Source: Methanomicrobiales archaeon | GTDB taxonomy: Archaea; Halobacteriota; Methanomicrobia; Methanomicrobiales; JACTUA01 | Length of the DNA: 8,884 nucleotides | NCBI GenBank assembly: GCA_028679035.1 | Contig: JAJRCL010000161.1 | Span: 1 to 8,884 of the forward strand | Direction of reading: 5' to 3' | Shown: in pieces, positions 1 through 6,308 of the stretch | How positions within the stretch are numbered: position 1 is the first letter of the stretch | Layout of the letters: each line of letters opens with the position of its first letter | Translations under genes and position numbers: made by a program | Notes under the pieces: generated by a model | What the model saw: only the letters and a program-made list of their open reading frames with translations | What the model was told of the DNA's origin: nothing | Databases searched by the model: none

Positions 1-540
1 ATGCGTGTACTGGTTGCCTATGCATCGCGGACTGGATCCACCGCAGAGATCGCACAGGCAATAGGAAAGGAGCCGGAGGGGACGGGTATCCACGTCATGG
101 TATCAGATGTGCATAACGTCGCTTCCATGGAGGGATACAACGCCGTGGTGATTGGGCCGCCGGTCTATATGGGATAACCCGGATAAGTCCGTTGCCCGGT
201 TCGTTACCCGTCACCGCGAGCGCCTGCAAGGGCTCCTGGTCGCGATCTATGCCGTTGGGATGGCTCCCGTGGATGCAAAAAGGTCGGATCAGCTGAAGGT
301 GTGCTCAGGAACCTGCAGGAAATGCTTGTGCCGCTGCAACCGTCAGCGATAACGTTGTTTGCCTGAAGACTGGATCCGTCCCGTATGTCACTGATGGATC
401 GGGCGATGACCCGGCTCATGTGTGTGCAGACCAGCGATTTCCGGGACTGGGCAGCGATCCGGGTTTGGGCCCAGACTTCCGGCTCTGTTGAAAATCGGAT
501 CATGAGGATTCAACGGCACGTACGGGTTATCTTTTTATAA
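1..540 (+). pseudogene. Decayed flavodoxin-family gene (two frameshifts plus a stop)
   Basis: The first 58 codons (1-177) read as the start of a short-chain flavodoxin: a beta strand, then the FMN phosphate loop with SRTGSTAEIA, then YNAVVIGPPVYMG, and end at TAA 175. Homology continues in frame 2 from about 176 (NPDKSVARFVTRHRERLQ, then VAIYAVGMAPVDAK). It returns to frame 1 after the A5 run at 277-281 (VGSAEGVLRNLQEML, then RLDPSRMSLMDRA and DFRDWAAIRVWAQ), with an in-frame TGA at 361 where the family has LFAGRLDP. The lesions fit a loss of two bases near 174, loss of one A in the run, and a GGA-to-TGA change. An intact protein would be an FMN electron carrier of the protoporphyrinogen-oxidase-like (HemG-type) flavodoxin group. 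The similarity fades after about 490, and the tail holds the TATA box of the next gene, so the true 3' end is uncertain. The ATG is the first base of the window, so upstream signals cannot be seen. Confidence 0.82.
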
Positions 541-541
541 T
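530..541 (+). promoter_or_regulatory. TATA box for the membrane-anchored protein gene
   Basis: CTTTTTATAA at 531-540 matches the archaeal TATA element. Its centre (about 535) is 37 bases before the ATG at 572, which would put transcription start near 560-565 and give a very short leader. It sits in the 3' remains of the flavodoxin pseudogene. Confidence 0.5.
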
Positions 542-571
542 CAATCGATCACGATGTGAGCGTTGATCGCC

Positions 572-1000
572 ATGGACCCCGTTTCACCGGTAAAAAGCAT
601 CCAGATTCTGAAATGGCTTGTTATTGCCCTCCTCATTGTGGTTATCGGAAGTCTCCTTCTCTTCGGAGGGGTGCTGTTTGCGAGAGCACAGGGAACCATC
701 ACCGGCACCGTTTCCATCGGGCCCCTCTGTCCCGTTGAGCCCTGCAATGTCACTCCGGATCAGCTACAAACCGCCTATGCTGCCCGTAAAATCCTTGTTT
801 TTGATCAGAACAGGGTCCTTGTCAGCACGGTGTCCATCGGCGCAGACGGGCATTATGCTGTGATGGTTCCGGCAGGGAAGTATACCATCGAGCTCAGGCC
901 GAATGGTATCGACCGAAGCCCGGATGTCCCGGCGCTTGTCGAGGTCTCTGCGGGCGGGTTTACCGTTCAGGACATCCATATCGATACCGGGATTCGGTGA
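572..1000 (+). CDS. Small membrane-anchored exported protein, carboxypeptidase-regulatory-like fold
   Basis: This 142-residue protein has one strong hydrophobic helix at residues 14-37, preceded by a short charged N-terminus, and then a domain of about 100 residues predicted to lie outside the cell. The domain starts GTITGTVSIGPLCPVEPC and has short beta-type segments ending in VPAGKYTIELRP and a final FTVQDIHIDTG. That layout (G-x-V start, GxY, PAGxY) resembles carboxypeptidase-regulatory-like/prealbumin-type beta sandwiches. Cys53 and Cys58 flank VEP and could form a disulfide outside the cell. A TTG at 563 would add three residues, but ATG 572 fits better with GTGAG at 556-560 and the TATA box at 531-540. 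Function is unknown; a role as a surface-exposed or lipid-linked binding domain is inference only. The hydrophobic segment could be a cleaved signal (ARAQG) or a permanent anchor. Confidence 0.8.
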   Translation: MDPVSPVKSIQILKWLVIALLIVVIGSLLLFGGVLFARAQGTITGTVSIGPLCPVEPCNVTPDQLQTAYAARKILVFDQNRVLVSTVSIGADGHYAVMVPAGKYTIELRPNGIDRSPDVPALVEVSAGGFTVQDIHIDTGIR

Positions 1001-1376
1001 CCGGGAAATCCCAGATTCCATTCCACCACGTTCGCGAACGATGGTAGAGAGATTATACGCGATAACACCACCGACGGTGAGTGTCAGGACACCAATGACC
1101 AGCAGGGGATTTATTTTCCGGAGACTGAGAAATTGTATCAGCGAGAGAAAATGATCAGGAAAATCAGATCTCGCTCATGGGGAAAATACTCTTTCGTGAA
1201 CGGAAAAATCCGTCATCTTTTATGATGCACACATGGAATCATCACAAAATCCCGAAGAACAGTATCGTTATAATGATTTCTGCCCTGAGGAAAATACCTC
1301 CATTCTTGGTTTTTTCACATAAACCCACGTTTCAGGACAGGCTTTTTCAGCTCAGGTCTCCTTATAATAGAAGGAA
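1001..1376. other. Gene-poor interval with possible minus-strand relic
   Basis: No intact gene is convincing here. The right half is AT-rich, unlike the coding regions. On the minus strand about 1010-1150 reads as a plausible membrane segment (INPLLVIGVLTLTVGG, then VIAYNLSTIVRERGG), but it has no good start codon upstream of it and runs on antisense into the preceding gene, so I read it as a possible relic. A small hairpin, ACGGA-AAAA-TCCGT, at 1200-1213 is followed by CATCTTTTA and could be a weak terminator. TTATAAT at 1268-1274 is a possible distal promoter element for the GTPase gene. Confidence 0.4.
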
Positions 1377-2492
1377 ATGACAGGAAGCCTTGAGGAGCAG
1401 ATTAAGGAGCTGGAGGACGAGATCCGGAATACCTCCTACAACAAGGCGACCTCAAAGCATATCGGCCGGGTAAAGGCAAAGATCGCACGGCTCAAGGATG
1501 ACGCGGTAACCCGGGCGATGCACTCTGCCGGGGGCACCGATGGATTTTCTGTCAAGAAGTCCGGGGATGCGACCGTAGTGCTGGTCGGGTTTCCATCCGT
1601 CGGAAAGTCCACGCTCCTCAATACCCTGACCGGGACACACAGCGCCGTTGCCTCCTATTCCTTTACCACAACCACGGTCGTTCCCGGCGCAATGGAGCAC
1701 CGTGGCGCCAAAATCCAGATTCTGGATATCCCGGGCCTGATCGCCGGTGCGGCGATGGGAAAGGGGCGGGGGAAGGAAGTGATCAGCGTCGTACGGGGAG
1801 CGGATCTAATCCTGATCCTCGTCGATGTGTTCAATGAAAAGCATCTCGACGTACTCCTGCGGGAACTCTATGACGCCGGGATCCGGGCAAACTGTAAAAA
1901 ACCCGATATCACCATCAAGAAAACTTCCTACGGAGGCGTGCGGGTGAGTGCCGTCGGGGAACTCACGCTGGAGGATGACGAGATCCGTGCCATCCTCTCG
2001 GAACAGAAAATGATGAACGCCGATGTGCTCATCCGTGGTGGTGCCTCACAGGATGACCTGATTGATGCGATGCTGGGAAGCAGGATTTATGTCCCGGCGT
2101 TTGTGGCCGTGAACAAGGTAGACCTTGTCGAGAAGAGCACCTACCGGGAGATTGAAGAGGATCTGACTGAAAGATTTTCCGAACCACCAGTCATGATCTC
2201 AGCCCAGACCGGGTACCATATGGACGAGCTGAAGGACGCAATCTTCGATCACCTGGGGTTCATGCGGGTGTACATGAAACCGCAGGGCGGGGAGGCTGAC
2301 CTGGAAGAACCGCTCATCATTTTCCGCAATTCTACCGTGGAAGACGTCTCCCGTAAACTGCACAAGGACTTCGTGGAACGGTTCCGGTACGCCCGGGTAT
2401 GGGGAAAATCGGCAAAACACCAGGGGCAGCGGGTAGGCTTGAATCACCGTCTCGCGGACGGTGATTTACTGTCGATCATTATCCGCCATTGA
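1377..2492 (+). CDS. DRG-family (developmentally regulated GTP-binding) GTPase with TGS domain
   Basis: The 371-residue length is normal for archaeal DRG proteins of the Obg/DRG group, GTPases linked to ribosomes and translation in the cytoplasm. The N-terminus (about 1-45) is a charged helical region with NKATSKHIGRVKAKIARLK, typical of DRG. The G motifs are complete: G1 GFPSVGKST at 71-79, the G2 threonines at 97-100 (FTTTT), G3 DIPG at 117-120 followed by the DRG-type LIAGAAMGKGRGKEV, G4 NKVD at 246-249 and G5 SAQ at 275-277. A TGS domain fills about 311-371 (PLIIFRNSTVEDV to DGDLLSIIIRH). The ATG is set by the conserved N-terminus; the only purine-rich site (GAAGGAA, 1370-1376) touches the start codon. 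The glycosylase-like gene begins 22 bases after the stop, so the two are probably cotranscribed. Confidence 0.95.
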   Translation: MTGSLEEQIKELEDEIRNTSYNKATSKHIGRVKAKIARLKDDAVTRAMHSAGGTDGFSVKKSGDATVVLVGFPSVGKSTLLNTLTGTHSAVASYSFTTTTVVPGAMEHRGAKIQILDIPGLIAGAAMGKGRGKEVISVVRGADLILILVDVFNEKHLDVLLRELYDAGIRANCKKPDITIKKTSYGGVRVSAVGELTLEDDEIRAILSEQKMMNADVLIRGGASQDDLIDAMLGSRIYVPAFVAVNKVDLVEKSTYREIEEDLTERFSEPPVMISAQTGYHMDELKDAIFDHLGFMRVYMKPQGGEADLEEPLIIFRNSTVEDVSRKLHKDFVERFRYARVWGKSAKHQGQRVGLNHRLADGDLLSIIIRH

Positions 2493-2514
2493 GCCGCACT
2501 TGCAGGCCCGTCGC

Positions 2515-3216
2515 ATGGATTCTGGCAACCCGGTGACCAAAGATCGTGTGCTCCACCGGTATGCCGATGAGCCGTTGATCCGGAGATATCTTCCCTTTAT
2601 TGAGCGCGAAATCATTCCGTTCGACTATTTTCACGTCTACCGTGACTGGCTGCGGATGCGGAAAGGTATGCACCGGCTCACCGTTCTCTTCATTGCTGAA
2701 TCTCCGCCCTGGCGGGGTATCGCCGGGCTGCCAACCGGTGATGTGGAGAATTACCGCTATTTCTATAACGATGCCTGCCGGGCACCTGCCACCCTTCGCA
2801 CAGCCATACTCTCCCGCCTCGATCTTACCCGATCGATCGGTGATGACGGGCGCCTGCCGTGCTTTCGGGACCATCACCTGTTTCTTACCGACACCCTCAA
2901 GTGCGCAATCTACAAAGACCGGCACCCTTCCCTGCCGAAATCCCTGGTTCATGCCGGGGTCCAGATCCTGCGGGAGGAAATAGACTGGCTGTGCCCGCAG
3001 TATATCGTGACTATGGGCTCGACCGCTTTTGCAGCGATACGGGAAATTTATCCCGGGGAATTCGGCGGGTACCGCCGACTTTCTGATGTGCCGATCGGCC
3101 TTGTCCAGAAACGAATTCTGGTGATGCCATACCCGAATTCAAGAAACCGGGGGAATTTTGGGGATCGCCTGGAATCGTCTTTCTCACTCGTGAATGCCCT
3201 TATCAATCAATCCTGA
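2515..3216 (+). CDS. Divergent uracil-DNA glycosylase superfamily protein
   Basis: The 233-residue protein follows the order of motifs of the uracil-DNA glycosylase superfamily: FIAESPPW at 59-66 in the place of motif A, then LFLTDTLKCAIYKDRHPSLP (122-141) like the family-4 T-N-x-V-K-C-x-P segment, then LCPQYIVTMGSTAFAAI (159-175) like the k-P-k-v-I-v-x-L-G strand, and MPYPNSRNRG (204-213) where motif B (H-P-S/P) should be. The usual catalytic-loop His is replaced by Tyr-Pro-Asn-Ser, and the N-terminal Cys pair of the iron-sulfur families 4 and 5 is missing. It may be a divergent base-excision enzyme or a nucleic-acid or nucleotide-binding relative with a different activity; the sequence does not decide. 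I chose ATG 2515 because the in-frame GTG at 2461 would begin inside the GTPase gene. It probably shares a transcript with that gene. Confidence 0.72.
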   Translation: MDSGNPVTKDRVLHRYADEPLIRRYLPFIEREIIPFDYFHVYRDWLRMRKGMHRLTVLFIAESPPWRGIAGLPTGDVENYRYFYNDACRAPATLRTAILSRLDLTRSIGDDGRLPCFRDHHLFLTDTLKCAIYKDRHPSLPKSLVHAGVQILREEIDWLCPQYIVTMGSTAFAAIREIYPGEFGGYRRLSDVPIGLVQKRILVMPYPNSRNRGNFGDRLESSFSLVNALINQS

Positions 3217-3244
3217 TGGATGCCCGGTGCTCCGATCAACCAGG

Positions 3245-3258
3245 TACATAAAAAGGAT
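3245..3258 (-). terminator. T-tract terminator for the LamG surface protein gene
   Basis: On the minus strand a CCTTTTTATG tract lies 7-18 bases past the TAA of the LamG gene. Archaeal transcription often ends at such T runs without a strong hairpin. The convergent glycosylase-like gene ends only 48 bases away, so the short gap must hold both ends. Confidence 0.35.
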
Positions 3259-3264
3259 AGTTGT

Positions 3265-4485
3265 TTAATTTCTTCGGATTCTTCGTGCGGCAAGGACAAT
3301 GATCAGACCAGCACCCGCGAGTACCCAACTGAACCCGGGCAACTCGGTTGTTGTTGCGGTCACCGGGGGTTCCGGAATGACATCGATGTTGGGTGTGCTG
3401 GAATTGATGGTAAAGGCCCTTCCGGTCGGGAGTATGTAGCGCAGGCTCGCCGGCGAAAGGGTGAAGGATCCGGTATTCTGGGGCCTGATGGTGTACTGGA
3501 GGATCTTTGTCTCATTGGGGCTGAGCGAGGAGTATGATCCCTGGTAATCGCCGCTCACGAACTGGAACGCTGCGGGAGGCGTATCGTTAAGCCGGAGGTT
3601 GTAGAGGTTGCCGGAGCCGGTGTTCTTTATCATAATCGTCACCGTTACAACCTGGCCCACGTACGCACGTCCCAGATTCAGTGATTTTGTGATCTCGGCC
3701 TGTGCTGGCGGCAGAGGCGTACCCGTCGGAACGGTAGCCGTCGCCGTGGTTACCGTCGTCGTGATCGGTGCTGCACCAAACCCCGCACGCTTTGACGCAA
3801 AATGGGTCTGCACCTCCCCAAGGGAGAGCGGGCGGGAATAGACCGCGACTTCATCGATCCTGCCGTTGAAATAATATTCGGGGGTGCTGCGCATCCGGCC
3901 GATGGCATACTCATCGGCCCCCCGGACATCATCGAACCAGGCGCTGCTGCCTTCTGAAGGCTGTTGCTTCCCGTCGATAAAGAAGGAACTTGTCGTACCG
4001 TCGTGGACAACAACCACGTGATGCCATGTGTTCGGCGTCAGGATGCTCTGCATGGCGATCACCCTCTTTCCGTTCGCATCGATGGAAAAACCGAGTCCGG
4101 GCAGGGAGGTGAGATACAGCTGAAGGGTGTTCTGCAGCGACGTATCACGCACCGATACGATCTGCTGGCAGCATCGGACTTCACGGGGGAATATCCAGGC
4201 CTCGATACTTCCCTGTGCGATGGATATCTGCGGATTTCCGAGATCCACATAACTGTTCACCCCGTTAAATTCCAGCCCTTTTCCACTCACTCCGTCAGAC
4301 CAGGTGGCATCGTAGATCAGACCGGAATGGCCGTTCCCTGATGCATCCGACACGACATTTCCTTTCCCTTCGTCAAAGTGCAGGACCAGCACTTCATCCG
4401 GAAGGGCTGTTGCCACAGCAGGGAGAAGCAGCAGCAGGACAACCACCATACCGGCACCGGTCAGGCCATTTTTACCCATGAACAC
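3265..4485 (-). CDS. Secreted LamG-domain surface protein with PGF-CTERM anchor
   Basis: Residue numbers count from the furthest upstream ATG (4503). A signal peptide (about 9-34; core MVVVLLLLLPAVATALP) leads into a concanavalin/LamG-like domain at about 36-235 (VLHFDEGKGN, DASGNGHSG, GSIEAWIFP, NTWHHVVVVHDG, FFIDGK, FNGRIDEVAVYSRPLS). A Thr/Pro-rich linker follows (about 248-266), then a CARDB/DUF11-like beta domain (about 268-375, VTVTIMIKNTGSGNLYNLRL). The tail TTTELPGFSWVLAGAGLIIV plus an Arg-rich end is a PGF-CTERM signal, the kind processed by archaeosortase and exchanged for a lipid anchor. The role is thus probably cell-surface carbohydrate or protein binding (inference). For the start, GGAGG lies at 4497-4501, overlapping ATG 4503, so a downstream start is likelier: TTG 4488, GTG 4485 or ATG 4479, all before the signal peptide. 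I give GTG 4485. Paired cysteines 111-112 may form a disulfide with a partner. Confidence 0.85.
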   Translation of the reverse strand: MFMGKNGLTGAGMVVVLLLLLPAVATALPDEVLVLHFDEGKGNVVSDASGNGHSGLIYDATWSDGVSGKGLEFNGVNSYVDLGNPQISIAQGSIEAWIFPREVRCCQQIVSVRDTSLQNTLQLYLTSLPGLGFSIDANGKRVIAMQSILTPNTWHHVVVVHDGTTSSFFIDGKQQPSEGSSAWFDDVRGADEYAIGRMRSTPEYYFNGRIDEVAVYSRPLSLGEVQTHFASKRAGFGAAPITTTVTTATATVPTGTPLPPAQAEITKSLNLGRAYVGQVVTVTIMIKNTGSGNLYNLRLNDTPPAAFQFVSGDYQGSYSSLSPNETKILQYTIRPQNTGSFTLSPASLRYILPTGRAFTINSSTPNIDVIPEPPVTATTTELPGFSWVLAGAGLIIVLAARRIRRN

Positions 4486-4740
4486 CAAAACTGGTTCCTC
4501 CATACATCATACCGGGGAAAACCCCTCTGCAGATCACGATCCCGGGAAAACTGGAATAAATCGCTGGTGGAGATTTGTACGGGATGTATCTGCACTGATG
4601 TGAAATTGGCTGAAATTCATAAATATTTTTCGAACCGGGCTCAGAGAAACGCCTGCATAGGGCATGAGGACGAAGTAACCCGGATTATCAGATCAGGGCC
4701 GTTTCGTTTGAAGAAAAAGGGTTTGGAAGGATCCTGCACA
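4486..4740. other. Intergenic stretch between LamG and DUF3303 genes
   Basis: I see no gene here. It should contain the promoter of the LamG gene: GATTTATTCC on the minus strand at 4554-4563 is a weak TATA candidate. A second AT-rich patch, CATAAATATTTTT at 4618-4630, could serve either strand. CCGGG at 4635-4639 can pair with CCCGG at 4679-4683 around a 39-base loop that contains a short GCC/GGC hairpin, but no known RNA family is evident. Confidence 0.35.
4709..4721 (-). terminator. T-tract terminator after the DUF3303 gene
   Basis: Reading the minus strand, CCCTTTTTCTTC follows the TGA of the DUF3303 gene by about 20 bases. No strong hairpin is needed for archaeal termination; the call rests only on the T run and its position. 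Confidence 0.35.
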
Positions 4741-4998
4741 TCACCAGGAAACGCGGATCGCTTCCTCAAGGGGCATCGCCGGCGTTACATGGGCGACACC
4801 AAGGCCGCTGAACGGGGCCGTAATCTTGAGAATGGACTCCGCGTCCGGCGCATCGAAGATTGCAAGGGACACGTGTTTTCCGATAAGAATGTACCGGTTG
4901 ATCACTTTAACTTCGGAGGGGAACCGGAAATGTTTCCACATTTCGAGGACCCGGTGGGTATGATCCGGGTCAAACGTGAATTTCAGCACGAACAACAT
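4741..4998 (-). CDS. DUF3303-family small protein
   Basis: The 85-residue protein starts MLFVLKFTFDPDHTHRVLEM and continues with WKHFRFPSEVKVINRYILIG, SLAIFDAPDAESILKITAPF and VTPAMPLEEAIRVSW. This matches the pattern of DUF3303 proteins: a small ferredoxin-like (dimeric alpha-beta barrel type) fold with a first strand LFVLKF, a W-K helix, a V-K-V-I strand and an F-D-A-P-D-A helix. The function of the family is unknown. Of the available starts I took ATG 4998, since the 48 residues upstream in the open frame have no family character and would run into the Trm1 gene. A weak GGTG is 9 bases ahead. It lies 103 bases downstream of the trm1 stop on the same strand with its own TATA candidate, so it may be a separate unit. 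Confidence 0.8.
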   Translation of the reverse strand: MLFVLKFTFDPDHTHRVLEMWKHFRFPSEVKVINRYILIGKHVSLAIFDAPDAESILKITAPFSGLGVAHVTPAMPLEEAIRVSW

Positions 4999-5062
4999 AG
5001 TCTCAGCACCAACGCCCCGCGGATTTGAGGCAACGGGGCATTGCGTAGGGATGAGCCAACCG

Positions 5063-5072
5063 GCATATAATA
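5063..5072 (-). promoter_or_regulatory. Candidate TATA box for the DUF3303 gene
   Basis: The minus strand reads CTATTATATG here, about 65 bases ahead of the DUF3303 ATG, inside the gap after trm1. A start of transcription about 25 bases downstream would give a leader of roughly 40 bases. The call rests on sequence match and position only. Confidence 0.4.
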
Positions 5073-5101
5073 GTTGTGCCCTTGGGACTGGAAGGAAACG
5101 A

Positions 5102-6232
5102 TCAGGCTGGTCCCGGTTGATTCTCACGCAGGGCTGCATCAATGAGCGGGAGCGGTGCGGTTGTCTTGATACCGGTGCCGGAAAAATGCGTCCTCGTGGC
5201 AGGGTACCCTGCCGTGCGGATTGCCTGGATCAGATCCCCGATTTTAGGCGGCGACAACCGCAGTCGTTTGGCGAGGGCATGGTAATCATAAAAACCAGCG
5301 ATGGACAGCTCCTCACGGCAGGTCAGGAGCAGCTTCTGGAGGTGTATTGCCGAGCCGAATGTGTATTCCGGGAGGACCTGCAGCATCCTGTCCAGGATAT
5401 CCGGCTCGTTGACCGGCCCGATCCAGAGGGGGCCGACTGGCGCAAGCGTTTCGCTGCATAAGGGACACGTCTCCCGCCAGGGTAGTGGCCCGACCACCTC
5501 ACTGCGGAACGGACAATTCGGACACTGGAGGATGAACCCGATGTGACCGATGGTCGCTTCTGCGGCTTTTACGCCATCCTTAACCCCGAGATGGAGGCGT
5601 ATGAAGTGCTCGTACGAGAAGGAGAAGAGCGGCTGGATCCCCCGGTCGTACTTCACCATCTCCCGTGCGACGAATCCCAGGAGTATGCGAAGTCCCACCT
5701 CTCCATGGTACTCGGTATTTCTCGGGACTGCACCATACCGACGGATTCCGGCTTTCAGGTGTGCCCCGCACAGGGGCGCAGTGTCGGTCGCGGAGACGAA
5801 CAGGTAGCTTCGTGCCGACCGGCAGGCAGCATCGGTAAAAGGGGCCGGCGTCCCGAACGGATCGATGTCGATGGCATCAAATTTACGCCGGCTCATGAGC
5901 GTATTGGCATCCTCACACAGAATCTCGCAGTTAATACCATTTTCCTGGGCGTTCCGGGCGATGAGGGCGGCTGCGGCCGGGTCACGGTCATTAATAACGA
6001 CGGGAATCCCGAGCTCGTTTCCAATGCGGACACCCCGTGCGCCGGTCGCACCCATAGCATCGAGATAGACGTCGGGACAGGCACATGCGAGGAAGAGGAT
6101 GGTTGCATCACGGTTGATTTCCATCCGCCGGTTGTAGAACACGTGTGCACTGGCGGGAGGAAACGGGTGGTTTGGATCCTGTACCGGAACAATAAGGGTT
6201 GTCCTGCCTTCCTGGACGCGTTCGCATTCCAT
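5102..6232 (-). CDS. trm1: tRNA (guanine26-N2)-dimethyltransferase Trm1
   Basis: The 376-residue protein is a full-length archaeal Trm1, the SAM-dependent enzyme that converts G26 of many tRNAs to m2G and m2,2G. It shows VFYNRRMEINRD (31-42) near the N-terminus, the Rossmann SAM loop DAMGATGARGVR (58-69), an acidic strand end VVINDRDP (78-85), the catalytic DIDPFGTPAPF (122-132), and the NTEYHGEVGLRILLG segment (172-186). Two Cys pairs, CPNC (237-240) and CPLC (256-259), form the zinc site, and the C-terminal part (about 280-376) has the winged-helix-like domain seen in archaeal Trm1. ATG 6232 is the first start that keeps the whole N-terminus; GTGAT sits 5 bases ahead. The gene is divergent from the DUF488 gene, and a TATA element in the 76-base gap lies about 30 bases upstream. 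Confidence 0.95.
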   Translation of the reverse strand: MECERVQEGRTTLIVPVQDPNHPFPPASAHVFYNRRMEINRDATILFLACACPDVYLDAMGATGARGVRIGNELGIPVVINDRDPAAAALIARNAQENGINCEILCEDANTLMSRRKFDAIDIDPFGTPAPFTDAACRSARSYLFVSATDTAPLCGAHLKAGIRRYGAVPRNTEYHGEVGLRILLGFVAREMVKYDRGIQPLFSFSYEHFIRLHLGVKDGVKAAEATIGHIGFILQCPNCPFRSEVVGPLPWRETCPLCSETLAPVGPLWIGPVNEPDILDRMLQVLPEYTFGSAIHLQKLLLTCREELSIAGFYDYHALAKRLRLSPPKIGDLIQAIRTAGYPATRTHFSGTGIKTTAPLPLIDAALRENQPGPA

Positions 6233-6255
6233 TGCTCATCACAGTTCCGGAAGGA

Positions 6256-6268
6256 TCGGGCATATACC
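6256..6268. promoter_or_regulatory. Shared TATA element of divergent trm1 and DUF488 genes
   Basis: The gap of 76 bases has one clear AT-rich element: GCATATACC on the plus strand and GGTATATGC on the minus strand. It is about 30 bases from the trm1 ATG, predicting a near-leaderless transcript, and about 47 from the DUF488 ATG, which has GTGAG 6-7 bases ahead. Each direction could use the same near-symmetric box; no second candidate is visible. Confidence 0.5.
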
Positions 6269-6308
6269 TTTGCGGGAGCAAACACATCGATCGGGTCGTG
6301 AGAAAAAA

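Noticed and set aside
204..503. Minus-strand open frame of 99 codons in the flavodoxin region
   Set aside because: The plus strand here carries clear flavodoxin homology across frames; this is its shadow.
1177..1380. Plus-strand open frame of 67 codons ahead of the DRG gene
   Set aside because: It is AT-rich, overlaps the DRG start by four bases, and shows no domain or hydrophobic pattern that looks selected.
2479..2952. Minus-strand open frame antisense to the glycosylase-like gene
   Set aside because: It has no motif, and the opposite strand has the ordered superfamily blocks.
4590..4615. Possible box C/D guide RNA (TGATGTGA followed by CTGA)
   Set aside because: The C box does not match RUGAUGA, the spacing is too short, and there is no C'/D' pair.
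4378..5028. Plus-strand open frame of 216 codons across the LamG start, the gap and DUF3303
   Set aside because: It spans two real minus-strand genes and an intergenic gap, with no family-like segments.
5543..6301. Long plus-strand open frame of 252 codons antisense to trm1
   Set aside because: It is a shadow of trm1: the minus-strand protein has all catalytic motifs, while this one has no recognisable domain.
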